In this document: positions 55,210-64,000 of the stretch, one piece after another | How the letters are laid out: every line of letters starts with the position of its first letter | How positions within the stretch are numbered: the stretch's first letter is position 1 | Source of the DNA: Posidonia oceanica | Taxonomy: Eukaryota; Streptophyta; Magnoliopsida; Alismatales; Posidoniaceae | DNA length: 64,000 nt | Direction of reading: 5' to 3' | Assembly (NCBI GenBank): GCA_037176725.1 | Contig: JAZBRS010000020.1 | Location: forward strand, 57,254,001 to 57,318,000 | Notes under the pieces: model-generated | What the model was told of the DNA's origin: nothing | Seen by the model: only the letters and a program-made list of their open reading frames with translations | Databases searched by the model: none | Program-made: the position numbers and the translations under genes

Positions 55210-56705
55210 TGTGCAGATCGCAGAGATACAGGCTGATAGCTGCAGAGCTTGAAGGTACCTGCTATCAATAAACAGTCAGATCTCGCAGGCATATAATCTT
55301 TGATAGAAAGCAGAATCTGAGGCTTGAAAATGTAGTTCCATATGCATCATAGCAGTCAATAACAGAACATAGCAATTAAGCACAAATAAGCAAGGGAGAT
55401 ATGCAGCGGTCTTGTAAAAACGGGGGCGAGGGCCGGCAGGAGATCTGGACCAGCGCAGCTCGAGTGGCGTCAATGTGCTCTGCTGGGGAGGAGTACTGTC
55501 TCAGGGCCGAAGCGAGTTGCAAAGCGGAATGATTGAAAGAGGAGGAATGATAGAAGAGGATGCATGTATGCATGAGGCAGGTGATATGCTTATGAAGATG
55601 AGTAGTATGCTTGGATGGATGAGTATGCTTGGATGCCCTCAGCATACGGAGTGCTTTGGTGCCTGTTGCAAAGGAAGGGAGTGGTCCCTGACTCACTGGG
55701 CCCTACCTAGACTCTTGGCTTGCTGGTGGCACTCCGGAACAGGTGTTGGCATTGTACAGGTGGTGGTGTGGTGAGGACAAGCTATTGGCCAAACTCTCAG
55801 GACCTACACCTATTCTTTCAGCTCTCTTTTTTTTTTTTTTTTGATTGATTTCTCCCTCATAGGTATGCAGTCTTTCTCTGCCCCTAGCCAGGAGAGGGTG
55901 AGTGTTTGCTCTTGAAGGGATGTGGTAGATTCTTTTAAGCTCGACATGCTGGGGATCTCTAGTAAAGCATGGGGGATAATGGTGCCTGTGTTTTTCGGGC
56001 TGCATTTTGCCTTTTTCTTCTTTTTTTGTTTTTTGCTTTGCTTGCTTTTTCCCCTTTTTTTTTTTTTTTTGGGTTTTTGTTCTATCTCTTTTTTTTGCTT
56101 GTTGTTTTGCTTTTCTCTTTTTTTTTTTTCAGGCTTTTGCTATCCCCATTTTGGTGGCAAAAGGAGGGTGTTTGAAATGTAATGGATCTAGGCTTTGGGT
56201 CTGCTGTGTGATGGGTAGAAGGAGCAGGGTTAGACTGCACACCCCTATCTCTAGGGCCGGCTTCTGTCTTCATCTTCTGTTCCTTGGATGTGCCCAAACC
56301 TAGGTGTCTACTCTTACTTTTTTTTTTTTAGACTCACATCCTAACATCTTTTCTCCCTCAGAGGTGTATGTCCTTACGAGATTAGGCAGTTCGCCTGTCC
56401 TCGTTGGTGGTGGCTCCCTCACTAGCTAAGACATCTGAGTAGTGCCAGGTGAGGTAGGGTGACTCTTTTCAGAGCAGGCAAGCACTTCCGGTTTTCATCA
56501 CCGGGCCTAAGATGCAATGCTTGAGAGGATGACGATGATGATTTTGAAGAGAGTCGATGCAAGAGTTGAAAGGATGACGATGATGATTTGAAATAGAGGT
56601 TGCAAGAGGTGAAAGGATGACGATGATGATTTGAAATAGAGGTTGCAAGAGGTGAGAATGTAAGTGCAAGTGGGAGGAGGGCATCTGCAACGGGGCCGCC
56701 TTCGG
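55210..56705 (-). other. Element B spacer between pol and the extra ORF
   Basis: It matches 3417-4966 of A in order, including the SQGPLPS frame (55696-55376), a T-rich stretch on the plus strand (55830-56130) equivalent to the A-rich stretch of A, and GATGACGATGATGATTTGAA repeats at 56515-56650. No recognisable gene. Confidence 0.6.
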
Positions 56706-59700
56706 CTACTGATAATACTTCTTGAGATAGCAGAGGTTGACGGGCTCAGACTGCTCGACCTGGTCCATATCTTCAAGAGTTACTGTGCCTCCCGAGAAAA
56801 TCTGCTTGACCACAAAGGGGCCACGCCAGTTGGGTCGGAATTTCCCTCGACCATCAGGCAAATGGATGACGCGCAAGACAAGGTCCCTTGCCTGAAAGTT
56901 TCTGGGCTGGACCTTCTTCAAGAATGCTCTGACCATCCGCTTCTGGTAGCAGTGAGCGTTGTGCATAGCTTGCAGTCTGCGCTCATCAATTAAATTCAGT
57001 TGGATGCAGCGGTCTTCGACCCATTCTGCCTCTTCCAACTCAGCTTCCCGCAGGATCCGCAGAGAGGGGATCTCTACTTCAACAGGTAACACCACTTCCA
57101 TTCTGTACACCAGAGAGTACATGGTGGCTCCTGTAGAGGTTCGAATTGATGTCCTGTATGCCCAGAGTGCGTACGGGAGCTTGTCGTGCCAATCCTTGTG
57201 GGTTTCTACCATTTTCTTTAGGATTTTGACAATGTTCTTGTTTGCAGACTCCACTGCTCCGTTCATCTGTGGCCGATAGGGCGAGGATCGATGATGCTTG
57301 ATCTTAAGACTCTGCAGGAATTCCTCGATCCTTTTGGCAATGAAGTTTGTGCCATTATCAGAGATGACTGAGTGTGGGACCCCATATCGGGCAATGATAT
57401 TGTTCCTGATAAATTTTTCTGTTGCCACAGCGGTGACTGTCCTGTAAGAGGCTGCTTCCACCCACTTGGTAAAGTAATCGATCGCTACCAGGACGTAACG
57501 ATGACCATTTGAAGCAGCAGGGTGGATGGCACCGATGACATCGATCCCCCAGGTGGAGAAAGGCCATGGCGAAGACATGTTATGCAGCTGATGTGGAGGG
57601 GCCTTGATGAAGTTACCATGGATCTGACAGTTGTGGCATCTACGCACGAACCGGCAGCAGTCAGCTTCCATGGTCTGCCAGAAATATTCTTGAAGCATGA
57701 TCTTCTTGGCCAGGAGGACGCCGTTCATGTGCGGGCCACAGGTCCCTGCATGCACTTGAAGCATCAGCGTGTCAGCCTCTGATTTGTTCAGGCAGCGCAG
57801 TAACATCTGATTGTATGACCTTCTATACAACTGCCCAGCCCCTAACACATACTTTGACGCCAGACGCGCCAAAGTTCTCTTGTCTGCTGCTGCGGTACCA
57901 GGAGGAAAGCTGCCAGACTCCAGAAAAGATTTTATATCTTGATACCAGGGCTGCTCCTCTGCTGGATATGCCTCTTCTATGTTCAGGCAATATGCAGGCT
58001 GCTCAATGCGAGTAATAGATACATCCACTGCACCGTCTTCAGATATAGTGAGCCAGGATGCTAAGGTTGCTAATGCGTCTACGTACGCGTTCTTGGCTCT
58101 GTTCATGTATGTGAAGCAGATGCTCTCAAATTCTTCCATCAGCCTCAACAGGTGTTCGTGATACGGCACAAGTTTGGGATCTTTTGTCCTCCAGTTGCCG
58201 TTCACTTGAGAGATCACCAGCATGGCATCACCGTGCACATGCAGCTTCTGCGCCTTATGCTCGAGGGCGACCTTCAACCCTAGGATGCATGCTTCATATT
58301 CAGCTTCATTGTTTGTACAGGTGAAAGTCAGCTTCCTCGCGAAGGGAATCATCTATCCCTGGGGCGTGGTCAGCACTGCGCCTACGCCTCGGCCCTTTTT
58401 GTTGACTGCACCATCAAAGTAGAGCTGCCATTCCTCTTGTTCTTCAGGATCTTTCTGCTCAGAGTCCTCCATTGCGAAGAGGATGTCCTCATCAGGGAAC
58501 TGCGTCTGGAGGGGTTGGTATTCAGGTAGAGGAAGGTCAGCAAGATGGTCTGCCATGGCCTGACCCTTCATGGATTTCTGTGTGACAAAGGTGATGTCGT
58601 ACTGAGACAATAACACCTGCCACTTAGCACATCTGCCTACCATGGCCGGCTTCTGAAAGAGGAACTTGATAGGATCATGCCGGCATAAGAGCTGAACAGG
58701 GTATGCCATCATGTAGTGCCTTAGTTTCTGTGCAACCCAGACAAGGGACAAACAGGTCTTCTCTAGTGTACTGTACCTGGCTTCGCATTCATTAAATTTC
58801 TTGCTCAGGTAATAGATGGCGCGCTCCCTTCTACCAGATTCGTCATGTTGGCCCAAGACGGTGCCCATGGAATGCTGCGTGGTAGAAAGGTAGAGAAGCA
58901 AAGGTCTCCCTGGTGTAGGCGGGACCAGGACAGGAGGCTTGATCAATAGCTGCTTGATCTTGGCAAATGCAGCCTGACACTCCTCGCTCCAGTGAATCTG
59001 CGCATTCTTCTTCAAGAGCTTGAATATGGGTTCGCAGATGGGCGTAAACTGTGCAATAAAGCGACTGATATATTGTAAACGCCCAAGCAGACTTCTGACT
59101 TCTTTTTCAGTTCTGGGGAGTGGCATGTCCACGATGGCTTGTGCTTTCAACGGGTCCACCTCAATCCCCCTTTGGCTAACAATGTAGCCGAGCAATTTGC
59201 CAGAAGACACCCCGAATACGCACTTCTTGGGATTTAGGCGCAGCTTGTACTTTCGTAGACGGTCAAAGAGCTTTTTGAGACAAGTAAGATGATCTTCAGG
59301 CTCTTTAATTTTAGCAATCATATCGTCTACATAGACCTCTACTTCTTGGTGCATGAGGTCGTGGAACAGCGCAGTCATGGCCCTCTGATAGGTCGCACCA
59401 GCATTTTTCAGGCCGAACGGCATGACTTGGTAGCAGAAGATTCCCCAAGGGGGTGATGAATGAGGTCTTTTCCATGTCTTCTTCTGCCATTTTAATCTAA
59501 TTGTATCCAGAAAAGCCGTTCATGAAGGAGAGCATCTTGTGGCCCGCTGTATTGTCGACTAGGACGTCAATGTGATGCAGGGGGAAGTCGTCCTTGGGAC
59601 TCGCCTTGTTCAGGTCCCTGTAGTCGATGCAGATCCGGATTCGGCCATCTTTCTTGGGCACATGTACAATGTTTGCTAGCCACTCAGGATAAAGAACGAC

Positions 59701-61749
59701 CTTCAGAAAGTTGACTCTGAGCTGCTTCATTATCTCTTCTTTGATCATGAGCAGCCACTGCGGTCGCCATCTTCTTAGCTTCTGCTTCACTGGCTTGGCA
59801 TTCGGGTTTAAGGGCAGATTGTGCACCACTATCTCTATGTCAAAGCCGACTATCTCCTCGTAACTCAAGGCGAAGACATCCGCATATTCTTTCAAGAATG
59901 CGATGAATTCTGCTCGAGCCTGGGAGGACAGCTGGGCACTAATACGAACTTCTCTTACTTCCTCAGCTGTGCCGATGTTGACAACCTCTGTTTCTTCTTC
60001 AACATGGAGGTTGGGGCCTTCTGGGTCGTCGTCGTAGGGTCGGAACTCGGGCAATGATTCATCAGTCTCATCCATGCCCGTATCATCCTCCTCCCCATAA
60101 GCAATAAGTTCCGAGAGGATCTCTTTCTCAAAAGAAGGGCTTGTGATGTCGAAAGAGTGCATGTGTTCTGCTGCTTGGCCCTAGTGACGCTTCAGGATGG
60201 TCACGCTTACTCGAGTGTTCTTGTAGCCTCGGTGCGCGACCTCCGTCTCAGCAACTCCTTGTACTGCTTGTTCTGGCCTGACTGATTCTGCTGAGTGCTC
60301 TACTGATTCTGCCAAGGGCCTTGCTGACTCTGCTGCTGAAACTGCTGACTGTTTTGCTGCTGAGGCTGCTGACAGCTCTGTTACTGATTCTGCTTTCTGC
60401 TCTATTACTGCTGCTGCTTGCACTGCTGATGCTTCCTCCTCTGGGTCTTCCGGTGTGCTTGTGGAGGGTATGCCGGACTGACGGCTGATCTGGGCATTGC
60501 CGCTCGCTATGCTGCTCAAGTGAGGCATGTGTTGCACAAACCACCTAGACCCGCCTTCTGGTCGGAGAGTGATGAGCTTATCTGGTCTAGGGGAGTCTGG
60601 CATTGCTGAGTCTTCTTCCAGGACCATGATAGAGGCATGGTCTTCTTGCAGAGGGGGGTCCGCAACCACGGCTTTCCCTTTCCTTTCTGCAGCTTGATGC
60701 TCTGCCAGGTCTTCTGTTAGCAACTTGAGCTGTTCTTGATAAAGTAGCTCTAAGTCGGACATCCTAGAATCGACCTGGGCTTCTATCGCCACTCCTTCTT
60801 CCTCATCTGAGGGGGAGTCGACGTAGTAGGCGCCGAGGGCCTACGGCACTGGCCCGGCTGCAAGACGGATTGCTGCCCTTGGAATCTGCATGATTTGGTT
60901 CACGGGCGCGTCCGATGGCGGCAACTCTGATGTAGAAGGCCCAAATAGACATGTCAGCGGTGCCATAGATGGATAAGCTGCCAGGGTCACTGTTGCAGGT
61001 GAAGAGTAAGCAGAGACGCTCTTCTGAGGGCTCAAGGGCCCAGAGAGTGTAGTGCTCAGTTGGCCTTTTGTATCGGGCCGTAACTGAGAGAGCGCAGCCT
61101 CTGACGCCATGGGGTCTTGCCATGAGAGCTGCTGCTTGCTGTCAGGAGGATGCGAAGCAGACTGCACCTGCTGCATTCCTGGAGATGTGGCTGCTGAAGC
61201 GGGCTGAGCCGCACTGCTGACTGAGTTGATTAACTGCCTCTTCAGAGATAGGGACAGTGGCACTGATGTTGCTGTGACCGCTGGTAGCTTGCTTGATTCT
61301 GCCAGAAGGAGTGTCTCTGACTCCTGCACTGCTGCTGATTGCACTAGTGATGCAGATGTGGCTATAAAAGAGTGAGGGCTTGCTAGTTCTGCCACAGAGC
61401 CTACTGAGCTGCCTGCTGTTTCTGCCAGAGGAAGAGCTGAATAGACTGACTGTGTGGCCTCTGCTCTGATTACTGCCTCTGCTGTGCCGGCTGGGACTGC
61501 CTCTGTTGTGCCAGACTGCTCCTCATCCGAGTAGTAGTCCTCAACACACACCCAATCCTCTGTCGGTGCCGTGTCTTGATCGTCGGTCGATCCCAGGTTT
61601 CCTGCACTGGTAAAGTTAGTGAGGTCTCTGGGAATGGCTGGTTCTGGATTGTTGAGCTGAAAGCAGTGATCTTTGTTGGGCTTGGGTTCGTAGCCGAGGC
61701 CTTCAGATTTCCTCCGCTCCACTGCTACGATCGGCTTTGCGATCCACTA
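56706..61749 (-). pseudogene. Element B pol polyprotein, disrupted
   Basis: From right to left the reading is: a G-patch-like ERRKSEGLGYEPKP at about 61720-61680; a long Ser/Ala/Glu-rich linker; the reverse transcriptase; first RNase H; archaeal-type RNase H (FDGAVNKKGRG and HGDAMLV); integrase with HHCC and DDE residues as in A; stop at 56706. It is broken by TAG codons at 61747, 60841, 60181, 59497 and 58353 and by one extra base in a five-base G run at 59449-59453 (four in A). At 59497 and 58353 A has CAG. The enzyme cannot be made from this copy. Confidence 0.92.
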
Positions 61750-62410
61750 GCCGTGACGTCCGAGCGGCGTACCCTTTACGTAACCCCACCTGTGACATAC
61801 ATTCTCGACCATTCAAAAGGGGTTGCTGTGAACGGTCAAGGAGTTGACACGTTCAAGATCAGGAATAAAGTTAACCGGCTCGCACCGATTAACGCGATAT
61901 AGGACTTCAGAAGTCTCAGGGTCAAACGGGATAGATTGCGAAGACACGGGGGAGACTACTTCGATCCGCTCCTTCTCAAAGTTCTCCGCCATGACGACAA
62001 TGACATCATCACCGCGACGGTACTTTATCATCCGATGGAGGGTCGAAGGAAGGACCTGATGCTTGTGGAGCCAAGGGCGCCCAAGTAGAAGATTGAAGTT
62101 CGGCTTCAAGTCAACGACATAGAATTCTACATCGAAGACGACCGGGCCAATAGCAAGAGGAATAATCAGGATCCCCAGAGCGTCATGTGGGTGTTGTCAA
62201 AAGCTGTCATTCCCTTCACGGCTGGCGTGATGTCCTCGGCTTTGAATCCGAGCTTGGTTGCAGTACGCAAGGGGCAGACGTTAAGGCCTGACCCTTTATC
62301 AACCAGTGTTAGGGGAATGCGAAAGTTTTTGAACTGCACCATGACGAATAGGGGCTGGTTGTGATTAATCCCTGCCGGAGGCAGCTCATCACTCGTAAAA
62401 GAGATGACCT
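61750..62410 (-). pseudogene. Element B protease, frameshifted, active-site motif DKG
   Basis: The minus-strand frame just left of the TAG at 62409-62411 contains LTLVDKGSGLNVCPL near 62320-62276, the position of the protease Asp, and after a single-frame shift at about 62185 the C-terminal part FNLLLGRPWLHKHQVLPS. In Tat elements the residue after the Asp is commonly Asn, Gly or Thr; Lys is odd and may be a mutation. A TGA at 61813 follows. B shows only one protease domain, unlike C. Confidence 0.75.
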
Positions 62411-63998
62411 AGGGCTCCGTAATCAACCCAACCATGCTCTCCAAGGCTGAAGGCTCAATGGACTGGGACACACGGGCAGCCTGGAACACGCGAAGAAAAG
62501 CTTCGCGGTGTTCAGCAGAGGTGTGGATCAAGTCCCAGATGGAAATGTCAGCTTTGACCTTCTTGAGCTGGGAGGTCAAGTCTGCCTTAGGTTGGCTCTT
62601 TTTGGCAAGGGGAGGGATAGTTCTGGCAGGCTCTAAGGGGGTAGTGGCAGGAAGCTGGGTTACTACAGGTTGGGCAGGGATTTGGCTAGCTACAGGCTGG
62701 CTCGAGGTCAGATCTGCTATGGGTTGGCTAGAGGGTGGGGGCATGACAGGTCTAGGGTGAGTTGGCCTAATTGCCGGTGTTGGGGGCCTGTAAACCCTCC
62801 CCGATCGCGTTACTTCCGCGCACATCTCTGTGGCGTAGCTGTAAGGGACGCGATGGGTGTCCAAGGTTAAGTCAATAACCATTGGAGCACGTGCTGCGAG
62901 CACAGGAGGGGTTACAGGGGGACCTACAGGATACTGAGGTCTCTCTAGAGGGTATGGTTGTTGGGGTGGGAAGGCTGGGGCAGGTTGAGGTCTGCCTAGA
63001 AGGTGTAGCTGAGGTCGTCCTAAGAGGTGGATGGGGGAACTAGGCTGGGCCCTAGCTAGAAGGTGCACAGGGGATTGAGCCTGAGGAAGCACGGTGGGAG
63101 GCGCGAGAGGGCGCTTCAGCCTGGCACGCGGTCGGATCATGTGAATTCCCGACTCAGAGCCGGCAACTACCGCGAGATAGAGATATTGAGGGAAAGGCTC
63201 AGAGATGTCAGAGATGAAATCAGAGGGGTTTACCACAGAGGTAGCAGGCCCAGAAGGAAAGACAGAGTGGATGCTTGAGGTCCCCGCCCCTCCCGGATAA
63301 GAGTGCTCCGGTAAGGGTTGGCGGATGATGCCAGAATGAGGGGGAACAGCTGAGTGTGCAGATGCATGTGTGTGTGCTTAAGTGGATGCCTCGTGCGTGT
63401 CGATCACGATCGTTCCCGATTCGATCAAGTCCTGAATAGCGTTCCGCAGGGAGAAGCAATTGTCCGTCGAATGCCCGACGCTTCGATGGAAATTGCAGAA
63501 GAGGTCCGGCCTAAACCAATACGGCAGAGGACTTGGCGGCGGACGAACCTCCGAGAACTTCAGGAGCGATGCAACCTTTGGCAAGATGACCGTGAGCGGT
63601 TCCACCAGTGGGGCGAATCTCCGCTTCTCAATGGGTGGCCTTCTTTGCCTCTGGTATGAGCCTTGCTGAACCGGTGTGGCAGGATAGACCGGTCTAGCGG
63701 TGGTAGTGATGTGTGGTGTGGGTGGATTCCTAGGTGCAGGAGCGTACACCATCTGAGCTGGGGCAGGCCGAGATGGCAAGCGAACAGGTACAGCAGGGGA
63801 GTCGACGAATGCAACAGCGATTTTCGGTGAGTCCTTCCTCTTCGGGTGGTTGTTGTTGCTGCCGCTGTTGTTGTTGGAGGCGCTGCTGTTGGCACTGTTA
63901 CTGCTGATCACTGCCTGCTTAGCGAACACAGAGAGAGCCGGGAAGTTGCCACTCCGCAAAGAACTCTCCACGCGCGCTCCAGCTCTAATGAGTGCCGC
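62411..63998 (-). pseudogene. Element B gag, 5'-partial, one internal stop
   Basis: The frame is open from the window edge (GARVESSLRSGNF) and holds a Ser/Asn-rich stretch, a Pro-rich region, and the knuckle FCNFHRSVGHSTDNC (63497-63456), of the form C-X2-H-X4-H-X4-C. A TAA at 63378 interrupts it, after which the same frame runs on through a long Pro/Gln-rich region to the helix DISIWDLIHTSAEHREAF and ends in TAG at 62409. The protein would package genomic RNA. The capsid core lies outside the window. Confidence 0.82.
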
Positions 63999-64000
63999 AA

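Larger units (their letters stand above)
39613..64000 (-). mobile_element. Element B: Tat-type Ty3/gypsy element close to A, minus strand, 5' part outside the window
   Basis: From right to left B holds gag, protease, pol, spacer, the 400-residue ORF, 3' repeats, polypurine region and 3' LTR. It is inserted in the second RNase H gene of C after the bases GTTGC. Solo LTR 2 splits its 3' repeat array. Pol and gag contain at least eight in-frame stops and two frameshifts, so this copy is inactive, but the extra ORF is intact. Confidence 0.9.

Noticed and set aside
1..64000. Assembly artefact producing a palindrome of one element
   Set aside because: The two arms differ in protein sequence, stops, repeat number and LTR subfamily, and each has its own insertion context.
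1..64000. Host protein-coding or rRNA genes
   Set aside because: No intron-exon gene of non-transposon type and no rRNA signature was found on either strand.

Overview
This is non-genic DNA from a land plant, most likely a large-genome seed plant; I found no host gene. Almost every base belongs to nested Ty3/gypsy LTR retrotransposons of the Tat (Ogre/Retand-like) type. The polyproteins carry a decayed first RNase H followed by a second, archaeal-type RNase H, and the LTRs are very large (5.1 to 5.9 kb). A Ty1/copia integrase fragment and a tRNA-like SINE are also present. The species cannot be named from the sequence.

Layout. Element A (+) enters from the left edge: open pol (3-3416), spacer, a 400-residue extra ORF (4967-6169), a repeat-rich 3' region (6440-9380) and its 3' LTR (9381-15190). 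A short copia fragment follows (15191-15677, minus). It is split from its continuation by element D (minus; LTR 15678-20813, internal part 20814-24576), which keeps a gag remnant and 3' repeats but lacks pol and the extra ORF. Element C (+) starts at 24577. It has a 5' leader full of small inverted repeats, a gag with many in-frame stops, two protease-like domains in tandem, a G-patch-like segment and pol. C pol is interrupted by a solo LTR (32986-38411, TSD GTTAC) and is cut at 39612 by element B (minus). B runs from its LTR (39613-45549) through 3' repeats, the 400-residue ORF (55209-54007), pol, protease and gag to the right edge. A second solo LTR (46601-52186, TSD GATAG) sits inside the B repeats. 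Insertion order inferred from nesting: copia, then A and D; C into D; solo LTR 1 and B into C; solo LTR 2 into B.

A, B and D are relatives: same LTR ends (TGTTGACA-like to GCTACA), same polypurine region, and shared internal organisation. A is intact across the visible part. B, C and D are decayed, mostly through in-frame TAG codons where CAG or TGG is expected, as deamination of methylated cytosine would give.

The most unusual content is the 3' non-coding part of the A/B/D family. It is built from dozens of small hairpins whose stems change in a compensatory way. In A these are grouped into five larger stem-closed blocks, each with a different but self-complementary outer stem, and all five are enclosed by one more stem. 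A second nested stem spans the polypurine tract and the first bases of the 3' LTR; it pairs at all 12 outer positions in A, B and D. Inside the LTRs a 33-nt hairpin and a 326-nt intron-like segment recur. All structural claims come from reading complementarity by eye; no folding program or database search was run.
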